Origin: Acidobacteriaceae bacterium
Lineage (GTDB): Bacteria; Acidobacteriota; Terriglobia; Terriglobales; Acidobacteriaceae
Assembly (NCBI GenBank): GCA_030041515.1
Contig: JASHNS010000005.1
Location: 1-39,352, forward strand
Length of the DNA: 39,352 nucleotides
Reading direction: 5' to 3'
In this document: positions 32,901 to 39,352 of the stretch, in pieces
Layout: every line of letters starts with the position of its first letter
Numbering within the stretch: position 1 is the first letter of the stretch
Made by a program: the position numbers and the translations under genes
The notes under the pieces: model-generated
Database searches by the model: none
Told to the model about the DNA's origin: nothing
The model's input: the letters and a program-made list of their open reading frames with translations, nothing else

Positions 32901-33518
32901 CTGATCGGTGCGCACGTTCCCCTTCGGAGCAAACCGCAGCAGCGGCCGCGGCGGGGAGTAGTCATCGAGTCCCGCGATATGCCACAGTTGCACGTGGAGC
33001 GCAGCTGTCGGCTCCCGATCGACGGCGTAGAACGTGCGATTTTCCGTTGGGTGCTGATACACCCCCATCGTCACATGGAACGCTTTCTGGATGCTGGACA
33101 CAGGAGCCTCTACATCCACCACCATGTGATTCGCCGTTGTCCGCGTCACCGTCATGCCGTTTGCTTTGAGGAACTCGACCACCGTATTCACGTCCGCCTG
33201 CGTCGGCCCGAACTCGTTCGTGAATTCCTCGACTGACAGGTAATGCAGGTACCTGGGGCTCTGCGGATTGTGGAGGTCGCTGAGCAGCTGAGTGAGCGCT
33301 GCCTGATTGCGCAGCGGGAGCATGATCGCCAGCCTGAGCACGCGATCCGGCGGCAGCTGACCTACCCGCGGAGCACGCCCGTCCAGCACTACATCGCGAG
33401 TGTGGCGCGTGAGCAGGCGCTGTGGGGCCTGTGCAAACGATGCCGGAAGTACGATCGTGGCGGCAAAGGCTGCCGCGAATTGCCGGCACCTGCGGGAGAT
33501 TCTGCTGGAGTGGGTCAT
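29949..33518 (-). CDS. Secreted S53 (pro-kumamolisin/sedolisin) peptidase with Ig-like and duplicated C-terminal modules
   Basis: Serine-carboxyl endopeptidases of this family work at acid pH outside the cell. After a signal peptide (AAAFAATIVLPASFAQA) comes the activation domain at about residues 40-190 (PRYLHYLSVEEFTNEFGPTQ). The catalytic domain follows at about 200-570. The triad is E286 and D290 in CNDGEPVADIVQSL and S488 in GGIGGTSLSTPRWAG. The oxyanion Asp is in VASGDSGAYSLPGC and a calcium-binding Asp in YDLVTGWGSPNGQA. Two Ig-like repeats at about 590-790 carry GNGFSGTVNLSV and ENGFEGKVKFSA. Two related modules fill residues ~791-972 and ~973-1189. The 1189 residues are long for the family because of these modules. 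AAAAGGA lies about 10 bp before the ATG. Confidence 0.95.
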   Translation of the reverse strand: MTHSSRISRRCRQFAAAFAATIVLPASFAQAPQRLLTRHTRDVVLDGRAPRVGQLPPDRVLRLAIMLPLRNQAALTQLLSDLHNPQSPRYLHYLSVEEFTNEFGPTQADVNTVVEFLKANGMTVTRTTANHMVVDVEAPVSSIQKAFHVTMGVYQHPTENRTFYAVDREPTAALHVQLWHIAGLDDYSPPRPLLRFAPKGNVRTDQTGSGPSGQYLGSDMRAAYYGRTTLTGAGQTIGIFGLNFNLSDVEAYFSSIGQPFNPSVVITDSINGYDTSCPVSSCNDGEPVADIVQSLSMAPGVNAVIEYEASNDVDTFTQMATDDIAKQLSASVGWLPADPTSDEPIFEEFAAQGQNLFVASGDSGAYSLPGCTGNDCNPAYYPADDPYVTAVGGTHITTTGPGGSWVSEIAWGGTNPVLACANPTGGSSGGYSTNGFAIPAYQQLPGVVNAANQGSTTLRNIPDVAAEADCDNWWCADGSCQGGIGGTSLSTPRWAGFMALVNEQAANSDAPSATFLNPQLYALGTSANYSTYFHDITSGSNANGYGQQYFAVTGYDLVTGWGSPNGQALINTLTPAATAPWFALAATPATVTIPTGETSTTSTISMTSGNGFSGTVNLSVNVLGSPAGVSASLSPASISGSETSTLTLTLSGSGSGGTLVVAVTGQSAGGVETQPAYLTLALPTFGLAASPSAIYINQNASATSTLTITPENGFEGKVKFSAVMGLPSGVMAAIDPAQTATSSTLRLTARSTTPTGPGVPLTLTASSGNITQSASSLTLAVSAATGTGGAGWPVDLSSAWNTDAISTDGSGNNTGGLDGLGDTYSSNLLTPHRILNDVQFAFGPANKPDAISSSGQTIALPRGPFATLQLLGTGFNGDQAGQTVTVTYMDGTTATFTQGFSDWFAPQYNNDESFAVVMPYRNLANGAQDNRVFNLYAYIFPLDTHKLVKSVTLPNDPNVIVLAATVTGQMIESPVNLMREFNTGGIFNNGVTFSATGGMDGGGDGCTLANGCSDAYSAQQLGISGPLPQLTINGALFGFGAINGKDCTTNCVADMVALPGKGATFAVPWYQQRPYTTMTLLGTGVQGSHTGTVTVNYAYGPSDTFQQTFSDWCSFGANANESIAVGGINRINSDGTLNGATCNLYSYTYALDPRRAVRSVTLTNTDQTSFSFVLSATFHSAAWGSWHSY

Positions 33519-33723
33519 GGCAAACCGTCCTTTTGCGGAGAGGCTGATCGAGTTGGGGCTGCTTCGAAACAGGAAACCGGAGACGACTCGGCAGAACAGG
33601 GAAGGAGCGTGCAGTGCATCGCGTAGCGGAAAATCTCGCCGGAATAGTCCGCCCGGCGGATCGCCGACCTCTGGAAATCGAGCTTGATTACGGCAGTGGT
33701 ATCGATTCCACGCTTGCCTGGCG

Positions 33724-33752
33724 ATTAAACTCCGGCTCTGTCAGGTTGTCAA
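33724..33752 (-). promoter_or_regulatory. Near-consensus sigma-70 promoter for the S53 protease gene
   Basis: On the minus strand TTGACA (33752-33747), a 17-bp spacer and TTTAAT (33729-33724) form a promoter with one mismatch. The start point would be near 33717, leaving an untranslated leader of about 200 nt before the ATG at 33518. The leader shows no riboswitch I recognise. Confidence 0.65.
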
Positions 33753-34277
33753 GTGAAAGTTGAAAATCCGTTTTTTCTTGGGAAATGTGGCCCTCCCAGC
33801 CTCACCGCGCCTCACCGTGCCGGCTTGGCTGGCATGCGAATCGTGGCAACGCTACCACGTTTCCATCACACTCCTTATGGGACATCGGACCTTTCCCGAA
33901 CGCCGCCTTCGCGTTGCGTCCGGTCCCTGGTGTGTTCCCGGTGCATCTTAGCCTGTGAGGGATCTGTCGTCCCGTGGCGCAGGGTTTTTGCCGTTTCCCC
34001 TGCCTGAGTCCCGCTGAAGCGGAACGGCGTCAGGCGCGACTACACGGCTGACAGAGCCCGTGCAACATCCGAGTTGCGGGTCGCGCGGTCCATTTGTTCC
34101 CGGCGACCCCAGCCGGTTCTGCACGCGTTCTGGCCCGCACAACCAAAAAAGACTTCGCAGCTCTCCCCGTTTTGCACAACCGCTCAGCGGTGATAACGTA
34201 GTGATGTCCGGAATTGCCTTGCAACTCCCTCCCCCCTGTTCCGGTCGATACCCGCCTCTATTTTGACTGGAGCTTTC
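33753..34277. other. Intergenic stretch upstream of the protease promoter
   Basis: About 525 bp without a supported gene. It contains short GC hairpins (for example CCGCT-GA-AGCGG at about 34013-34024) and an A-run at about 34145. The open frames here are short, overlap each other and resemble no family. No tRNA or other RNA gene was recognised. Confidence 0.45.
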
Positions 34278-34532
34278 ATGAGATTCGCCGTGTTTGAGCA
34301 GGCTGCGTCTGAGGCGCGTGCCGGGATGAAAGAGATTGATGCGGAGATAGATCGCCTGAAAGCCAGACGCGAGCTTCTGGAAGTGCTGGAGACGATTTCT
34401 CGCCAGCTCCTGACGGTGGTTCCCATGAACGCCGGACCGGTTCCGGTCGGCGGAGGTAACAAGCCCCCCGGAAACATGGATGAGCCGGGCGCCGACTCCT
34501 CGCCTCTCGCGAAAAGTGCTCCCGACCGGTGA
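34278..34532 (+). CDS. Small hypothetical protein with helical coiled-coil segment
   Basis: The 84-residue protein has one long heptad-like helix (EIDAEIDRLKARRELLEVLE, then TISRQLLTVV) followed by a Pro/Gly-rich, probably disordered tail (PVPVGGGNKPPGNMDEPGAD). GGAG lies 6 bp before the ATG at 34278, supporting this start over an upstream TTG. Not recognised; a role as adaptor or oligomerisation peptide is possible but unproven. Confidence 0.55.
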   Translation: MRFAVFEQAASEARAGMKEIDAEIDRLKARRELLEVLETISRQLLTVVPMNAGPVPVGGGNKPPGNMDEPGADSSPLAKSAPDR

Positions 34533-34771
34533 CCGCGGCTCGAACCAAACTGCGCCGCACGCCGCTCGACGGAGCAGAACTACGCTCCAGACTGTCTCTC
34601 GGCAAACCGGCGCCTGACTTCCCGGGCGGCCATTCACCGTTCGGGAGCGCGGCGCACAACGCCACTAGGATCTCGCAAAACTCCCAGCGAGAGTCGCGGT
34701 GATCCCCCCTCACCAGCAGGAAGTCATCCGCAACGGCGCTTTCCTCTCCGCAGAGGGTCCGGTTGGCTCGG

Positions 34772-36136
34772 CTATGACGTCGGAGGAGGCGGAGGGGCCG
34801 CCATCACCTGCTTCGACGGCGGCGCATGGTCTGCAGCTCTCTCGGCCTGAATCTTCTCCGTCGCCAGTTTCTCCGCAGTTGCCAGCGCATCTACGGCTGC
34901 GACCTTCACGTCAGGGGTCACGCCGGTGCCCTCCCAATTCGTTTTCGTGATGGGGTTAATCGCTGTCGCGAAAGGCACGCCGACCATGAAGTAATCCGCC
35001 ACCAGATGCCCGCTCACCGGGTGCGCGCCGCCTCCGGTCACCTCTCCCACAACGATCGCGCGCTTCTGTGTTTGCAGATCGTACGTGAACTCCTCGCCTC
35101 CGGAGAAAGTCCGATGCGACGTCAGCACGTACACCGGCTGCTTCGTCATGCGCGCGCCCGGAACCCACGCGTTTGTCCAGTACTGGGTCGTCGTGTTCTC
35201 ATGCCGGTTATACAAATCGTTCAGGTGAGTCGGCTGGGCGAACAGATAGCTCGCGATCAGGCTCACCATCGCCGGCTGGCCTCCGCCGTTGTCCCGCAGG
35301 TCGAAGATCAGAGCGTTCGTGTGCGCCACAAAGGCCATTGCTGCCGCTACTGTTGGCCCACAGACATCGGCGTCCAGAAATGCGTCAAATTTTATATAGC
35401 CGATGTTACCCGGCAACACTTCGACCTTATCGAAGGCACAGTTATCGCTCAGCATCTGCGTCCGCATGCGTGCCAGGTCCGCGGCCGTTGGCTTTTGCAG
35501 AGGCGGCATTTTGAACGGGCTAAAATCCACTCGCAAATGGCCGTCATGGCTGATCGCCCGCAGGTCGCTCGTCAACCTCCCCGCGAATACATTACCGTCC
35601 GTGATGGTGTTGTAATCGCCCGCTTTCAAGTGCTCTTCGAGAGCTCCATTCATCCTTGCTGCAACACGGGAATCGATATAGTAAGCCGTCAGATCGCCCT
35701 CAATCCCGTCGATCACGCGCCGGCGAAGCGCGCCATCCAGCAGCACGTTTACCGGCTTCACGCCGGGCGGCACGGCCCGCAGGCCAAACGAAACTACGGT
35801 GGGCGGGTTGCCGTCCTTCACCAGAAGGTCACCGACTGCGGTGGTTTCGCTGTCCTTCTCCTTCACGCGAAAACGAATATCCAGAGGCTTGCTCGACTCA
35901 ATCGAGAGCAGATCGAAGCCCCCGGTGTGTCCGCGGAAGTCCATCAATCCATCGATATTCTCGCTCGGATCGATTGTCTTCACGTAGTTCGCGATCTGCG
36001 CGCGGTCTCCGCTGTTGAACGCACTCAGCCAGGCCGCCAGCGTGCGCCCTGCCGGCGTGCCCGGTATCTCAGGCTGCTGGGCCCATGCGGAAAGTGCCGC
36101 GCACAGCACAATCAGGACAAGGCGAATCGCGCGCAT
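34772..36136 (-). CDS. Secreted S41-family (IRBP/CTP-like) serine peptidase
   Basis: The 454-residue protein starts with a signal peptide (MRAIRLVLIVLCAALSAWAQ). Residues ~25-130 form an N-terminal domain of the type AWLSAFNSGDRAQIANYVKT. The IRBP-type N-terminal bundle follows (RRVIDGIEGDLTAYYIDSRV). The S41 core contains GYIKFDAFLDADVCG, IFDLRDNGGGQPAMV, the nucleophile Ser in TSHRTFSGGEEFTYD, the general-base Lys in QTQKRAIVVGE and GGGAHPVSGH. No PDZ domain is visible, as in other IRBP-like S41 proteins. The tail is Pro-rich (APPSKQVMAAPPPPPTS). GGAG about 9 bp before the ATG at 36136 and the signal peptide favour this start over 36250. Substrate unknown. Confidence 0.92.
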   Translation of the reverse strand: MRAIRLVLIVLCAALSAWAQQPEIPGTPAGRTLAAWLSAFNSGDRAQIANYVKTIDPSENIDGLMDFRGHTGGFDLLSIESSKPLDIRFRVKEKDSETTAVGDLLVKDGNPPTVVSFGLRAVPPGVKPVNVLLDGALRRRVIDGIEGDLTAYYIDSRVAARMNGALEEHLKAGDYNTITDGNVFAGRLTSDLRAISHDGHLRVDFSPFKMPPLQKPTAADLARMRTQMLSDNCAFDKVEVLPGNIGYIKFDAFLDADVCGPTVAAAMAFVAHTNALIFDLRDNGGGQPAMVSLIASYLFAQPTHLNDLYNRHENTTTQYWTNAWVPGARMTKQPVYVLTSHRTFSGGEEFTYDLQTQKRAIVVGEVTGGGAHPVSGHLVADYFMVGVPFATAINPITKTNWEGTGVTPDVKVAAVDALATAEKLATEKIQAERAADHAPPSKQVMAAPPPPPTS

Positions 36137-36610
36137 GACGCCATCTCCAGGCGTTCCAGCATACAGGCTCCCACCTGTGGTGAGCCACCCTTGCGTGCTG
36201 CGAACAGGGACCGCCGGCGGGGGGCGCCGGAGCACCCACCCGCTGCGCAATTAGACACCGCGCATTTCATGCCGGTTCCAATGACTCTCCATTCGGAATT
36301 CGGAGGACCACGGCGCGCAGAGCCCGGCCCGATCGATGGGAATCGAAGAAGAGTCGAAAGGGACCTGAGGCTGTCCTTTTCTGTTCCGCGTCTCACGCAG
36401 GGAACTCAGGCGGAACCTCGGCGTCGCGAAATCGCCAGGAATGTCATCAGGATCGCAAGTCCCCGCAGCGTTCCCGGGTCGAGAACTTCCTGAACGTCCT
36501 GTCATCGACAGGCGAATCGATACAGAAAATGTCCGGTACAGCGATGTCCGCTTTGGCGACCCCGGCCGCCGTCAGACGGGCGAAGGGCCCTGCAGAAGCG
36601 AGGGCGCCCT
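36137..36610. other. Intergenic stretch, nothing recognised beyond one palindrome
   Basis: About 470 bp between the S41 peptidase start and the end of the Asd-like gene. A perfect 12-bp palindrome GAGGGCGCCCTC lies near 36600, just after the Asd-like stop on the minus strand. It has no T-run, so termination is uncertain. No gene-like frame is supported. Confidence 0.45.
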
Positions 36611-37657
36611 CTACTGCACTTTCCCTTGCGGCCGCAGCCGGTTCAGCTCCAGCCCGCAAGCCAGCGCGTTCAGCGTAGCGATGCGCAGGTTGTCCAATCC
36701 CGCCCAGATCCAGAACCGGGTTCCGTTCGAATCGTGGCCGCCCTGAGGCCGCGCGCGCACCAGTATTTCCGCCTGGCCAGCCACGCTCAGGTTGGTTGGC
36801 GGATCGCCGTCGGCGGTGACCACATCCACGTGCTCCCCCGCCAGTGCCGCTTCCATCTGATCGACCGAGAGCGGGTGTGCCAACTCCACAGCCATCGAGA
36901 TTCCGTAACCGTGAAAGACAGGAGCATGCAGCACCTGGATGCCTGCATCCGGCAATCGATCGCCCACGAGCAGCGCGTAATGGCGCCGCATGCGGCTTTC
37001 GCCTTCCGCCATACTGAACTTTGCCGACTCGCCAAACGCCGGCGTTGCATTAAATGCCACCTGCGTGTCGTAGACCTGCTTCGGGAGGTCCTGAAAATTG
37101 AGGAGCTTCACCGTCTGCTGGTGCAGCTCATCCATCGCCGCGCGCCCGTATTGCGAAGCCGGCTCCAGCACGGTGGCGGAGGCACTTCGTACGGGCGCCG
37201 CCTGCGACATCCGTCCGAGCAGCAGCGCGATGGCCAGCGACACCGGATGCGCGGGCACCACGGCCGGGGTCTCAAGGCCCGGAGCCGGCTGCGCAGGATT
37301 GGCGCCCAGCTCCTCTTCTACCCATGGAGCGCGCACCAGCACGCCCGTCTGGCCCTCCAGCGCGCCCGACAAATCCACCACGCTGGCTCCGGCGCGATGC
37401 GCGTCCGCCCAGTGCCGTTTGGTCAGCGCCTCATCGCCGGCAAAGAAGACAAGATCCACGCGCTGGAACGACGACGGCTCAATCCTCTGGATGAACGTCA
37501 CCTCGTCGCCGACGGACTCCAGCGTACCCAGTTCTTCTTCGTCGTCCATCAACTGGAAGTCGGCTCCGGCAAAAGGCGACTCGCCCAGCACGTCGTTCAG
37601 TTCCTTGCCGCTCAGGGAGCCGGCCCCGACAATCGCGATCTTTGCAGTTTCCGCCAC
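36611..37657 (-). CDS. Usg-like aspartate-semialdehyde dehydrogenase homologue lacking the active-site cysteine
   Basis: The fold is that of Asd/Usg: an N-terminal nucleotide-binding domain (AKIAIVGAGSLSGKELNDVL, LVFFAGDEALTKRHWADAHR, GASVVDLSGALEGQ) and a dimerisation domain (ATVLEPASQYGRAAMDELHQ, KQVYDTQVAFNATP). In true Asd the catalytic Cys sits in an N-C-x-x-x-Q segment; here the aligned stretch is VVPAHPVSLAIALLLG. The only Cys is close to the C-terminus (ALACGLEL). The catalytic His in the GHS segment is also replaced (APVFHGYGISM). The protein is therefore probably not an Asd enzyme but, like E. coli Usg, of unknown role. It starts with GTG 3 bp after the pssA stop and is the last gene of the psd-pssA operon. 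Confidence 0.88.
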   Translation of the reverse strand: MAETAKIAIVGAGSLSGKELNDVLGESPFAGADFQLMDDEEELGTLESVGDEVTFIQRIEPSSFQRVDLVFFAGDEALTKRHWADAHRAGASVVDLSGALEGQTGVLVRAPWVEEELGANPAQPAPGLETPAVVPAHPVSLAIALLLGRMSQAAPVRSASATVLEPASQYGRAAMDELHQQTVKLLNFQDLPKQVYDTQVAFNATPAFGESAKFSMAEGESRMRRHYALLVGDRLPDAGIQVLHAPVFHGYGISMAVELAHPLSVDQMEAALAGEHVDVVTADGDPPTNLSVAGQAEILVRARPQGGHDSNGTRFWIWAGLDNLRIATLNALACGLELNRLRPQGKVQ

Positions 37658-37660
37658 GCC

Positions 37661-38554
37661 TCAAAATCCTTCCATAGGAGGAGGTGATACGTGCGGCCGA
37701 TGGTGCCGCCGCTGCCATGAATACGCCAGCCTCGCAATCACTCCTGAAAACAGATACGCGAAGGCCAGCGCCAGCAGCACTTCGCGCGAGAAAAAGACCA
37801 GCAGATAGATGCTGAGCCCGACCAGAACCACCAGTCGAATCGGCTGGCGGCCCGTCAAATTGATTTCCTTACCGCTCCAGAAGCGCCACGTGCTCACCAT
37901 CAGGAAGCCGATGAACGCCACCAACAGCGCCCAGATAATCGCAATCCACCAGTTGAAGATGGGGTAGCCAATGAAACCGTGCACAATGGCGGCGACAACC
38001 CCCGCCGCCGCCGGAATCGGCATGCCGACAAAATACTTTCGTCCTGGCCGCCCTGGATTTTTCGGCACCGGATTCACGCTGATGTTGAAGCGCGCCAGGC
38101 GGCTCGCCCCGCACAGCAGAAACAGGAAGCAGACGAATCCGCCAAACTGCACCAGCCGCACGCGATAGTCGGGCGGCATCCACTCCGGCAGCGAGCGGAA
38201 GCCCCAGGAAAACGCCAGCAGCGCCGGCGCCACGCCGTACGTGATTACGTCCGCCAGCGAGTCCAGCTCCCGCCCGAATTCGCTGGCCGTGTTTGTCAGC
38301 CGCGCAATCCGCCCATCCAGCGCGTCGAACGGAATCGCGAACAGAATCGCAATCGCCGCGTGGTCGAAATAGTGCGGCGCCTGTGCCGACCCTTCCAGGC
38401 TTTGCAGAATCGCGTAGAAACCGAGGGCGATATTCATCGCCGTGAACATCGAGGGCAGCAGATACATCCCGCGCGGCCGCGGCCGGGACCGTGCGCTCTC
38501 GTCCGCGCGCAATCCGGGAATGCCCCGCAGGAACCGCTGCTCGCCGCTGCTCAC
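37661..38554 (-). CDS. pssA: CDP-diacylglycerol-serine O-phosphatidyltransferase
   Basis: This integral membrane enzyme makes phosphatidylserine from CDP-diacylglycerol and serine. The CDP-alcohol phosphotransferase motif D-G-x2-A-R-x8-G-x3-D-x3-D is complete in [11 protein letters not shown] and [12 protein letters not shown] near residues 77-102. Several membrane segments follow (for example [38 protein letters not shown] and [15 protein letters not shown]). The 297 residues fit. It starts with GTG, overlapping the psd stop by 4 nt (GTGA). With psd it forms the complete phosphatidylethanolamine branch. Confidence 0.95.
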   Translation of the reverse strand: MSSGEQRFLRGIPGLRADESARSRPRPRGMYLLPSMFTAMNIALGFYAILQSLEGSAQAPHYFDHAAIAILFAIPFDALDGRIARLTNTASEFGRELDSLADVITYGVAPALLAFSWGFRSLPEWMPPDYRVRLVQFGGFVCFLFLLCGASRLARFNISVNPVPKNPGRPGRKYFVGMPIPAAAGVVAAIVHGFIGYPIFNWWIAIIWALLVAFIGFLMVSTWRFWSGKEINLTGRQPIRLVVLVGLSIYLLVFFSREVLLALAFAYLFSGVIARLAYSWQRRHHRPHVSPPPMEGF

Positions 38555-39216
38555 GCTCGCAACTCCGCCATCTCCCGTTCCGGCTGCCCCGGCGTCTCCG
38601 GCGCGCTCACCCGCGCCACCACGCTCGCCGCCCCGCGCACCCGGTCGCCCACCTTCACCAGTACCTCGGCGTGCCCCGGCAGCACCAGGTCCGTCCGCGA
38701 GCCGAACTTGATCAGCCCCACCCGCTCTCCGCGCCGCAGCCGCTCGCCCACGCGCTTCGTAAACACGATACGCCGCGCCAGCAGCCCCGCTATCTGCACA
38801 AACGTCACCTGGTATCCTTCATCGCACTCCACCACCGCCAGGTTCTGCTCGTTGCGCACTGCCGACTCCGGATTCATCGCGTTCAGATACTCGCCCTTCC
38901 GGTACCGCACCTCGCGCACCACGCCCGCCACCGGCGACCGGTTCACGTGCACGTCAAACACGCTCAGAAAGATGCTCACCCGCAGCCGTTCCCCCTCGGG
39001 CGTCGCGATCCGCGCGACCTCCGTCACCTTGCCGTCCGCCGGCGACACAATCAGCCCAGGCTCCTGGTCGATCGCCCGCTCCGGATCGCGAAAGAACCAC
39101 AGAAAGAAGCCGGCCAGCAGCAGCGGCGCCAGCGCCCACGGCCAGCCCGCCAGCGCCCACACAATGCCGGCCACTGCCGCCAGCGCCAGCCCGTAAAAGT
39201 ATCCGTCTTTAACCAT
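38551..39216 (-). CDS. psd: Phosphatidylserine decarboxylase, short type
   Basis: It decarboxylates phosphatidylserine to phosphatidylethanolamine using a pyruvoyl group made by self-cleavage. The cleavage site Gly-Ser is in [16 protein letters not shown]. The conserved SPADGKV block and the [19 protein letters not shown] block hold the other active-site residues. Two N-terminal membrane helices ([20 protein letters not shown] onwards) anchor the protein. The 221 residues and the FGSR site mark the short archaeal-type enzyme, common outside enterobacteria. It is the first gene of the operon psd-pssA-usg-like; the stop overlaps the pssA GTG. No strong ribosome-binding site precedes the ATG at 39216. 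Confidence 0.95.
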   Translation of the reverse strand: MVKDGYFYGLALAAVAGIVWALAGWPWALAPLLLAGFFLWFFRDPERAIDQEPGLIVSPADGKVTEVARIATPEGERLRVSIFLSVFDVHVNRSPVAGVVREVRYRKGEYLNAMNPESAVRNEQNLAVVECDEGYQVTFVQIAGLLARRIVFTKRVGERLRRGERVGLIKFGSRTDLVLPGHAEVLVKVGDRVRGAASVVARVSAPETPGQPEREMAELRA

Positions 39217-39303
39217 GAAGAAAATCAGGGGTCAGGGCGATACCGCAAGCGAAGCAGGGTCTGCCCCGCCCACGCACCCCGAGCGCGTCTCAAGTCTCTT
39301 TAA

Positions 39304-39331
39304 ATTCTAGTTCTGAAACGATAAAAGACAA
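39304..39331 (-). promoter_or_regulatory. Probable promoter of the psd-pssA operon
   Basis: On the minus strand TTGTCT (39331-39326), a 16-bp spacer and TAGAAT (39309-39304) give a plausible sigma-70 promoter. It lies about 88 bp before the psd ATG, within an AT-richer island. Matches are 4 of 6 and 5 of 6 bases, so it is likely but not certain. Confidence 0.45.
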
Positions 39332-39352
39332 AGGCGCGCACTCGCGCGTGGA

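Noticed and set aside
34826-36493. 555-residue open frame on the plus strand
   Set aside because: Antisense shadow of the S41 peptidase gene.
1-39352. tRNA, rRNA, CRISPR array, IS element or prophage
   Set aside because: Looked for cloverleaf-like sequences, regularly spaced repeats, and transposase or integrase motifs. Only the three-unit 54-bp repeat came up, and it has no unique spacers or cas genes.

Overview
The window looks like chromosomal DNA of a GC-rich soil bacterium. An acidobacterium (Acidobacteriota, probably class Terriglobia) is the best fit. The hints are a Reg_prop beta-propeller sensor, a large secreted S53 (kumamolisin-type) protease with Ig-like repeats, a stand-alone ATP-dependent DNA ligase, an IRBP-type S41 peptidase, the order phoH-ybeY-CNNM-era, and short interspersed repeats in the gaps. 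This is inferred from gene content; there is no rRNA here to settle it. Most of the window is core gene clusters with accessory genes between them. I found no rRNA, tRNA, CRISPR array, insertion sequence, integrase or phage gene.

Left part (1-10515). A propeller sensor runs off the left edge, preceded by a DtxR/MntR-type metalloregulator. Both read leftwards. Divergent from them is a rightward run: trpS-scpA (4-nt overlap), a secreted tannase/feruloyl esterase, a PiT phosphate transporter, scpB-rluB (4-nt overlap) and msrA. The usual scpA-scpB pair is split by the esterase and transporter genes.

Middle (10512-23352). A small membrane protein gene is followed by a gap holding 54-bp direct repeats. 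Next come leftward genes: an M29 aminopeptidase, then prfA, a GNAT acetyltransferase and prmC (release factor 1 and its methyltransferase with an acetyltransferase between), and a VOC protein. After these are a rightward DNA ligase, two tandem GrlR-like paralogues, an aldo/keto reductase and an acyl-CoA dehydrogenase. A sparse stretch (21076-22509) holds two small protein genes before a PlsC-type acyltransferase.

Right part (23370-39352). The conserved leftward cluster phoH, ybeY, CNNM/CorC-type protein and era covers RNA maturation, ribosome assembly and membrane transport. It has a strong terminator between phoH and ybeY. Beside it lies an acyltransferase-3 gene broken by two frameshifts, then two small rightward genes (one in the YdeI/OmpD-associated family). 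The 1189-residue S53 protease has a near-consensus promoter far upstream. After it come a coiled-coil small protein, a secreted S41 peptidase and a tight leftward operon, psd-pssA-usg-like. The first two genes of that operon make phosphatidylethanolamine. The third is an aspartate-semialdehyde-dehydrogenase homologue that lacks the catalytic cysteine.

No complete new defence or mobile system is visible. The most unusual items are the tandem GrlR-like genes, the 54-bp repeats with varying hairpin stems, the four-cysteine iron-sulphur motif in TrpRS, the duplicated C-terminal module of the S53 protease and the active-site-less Asd homologue.
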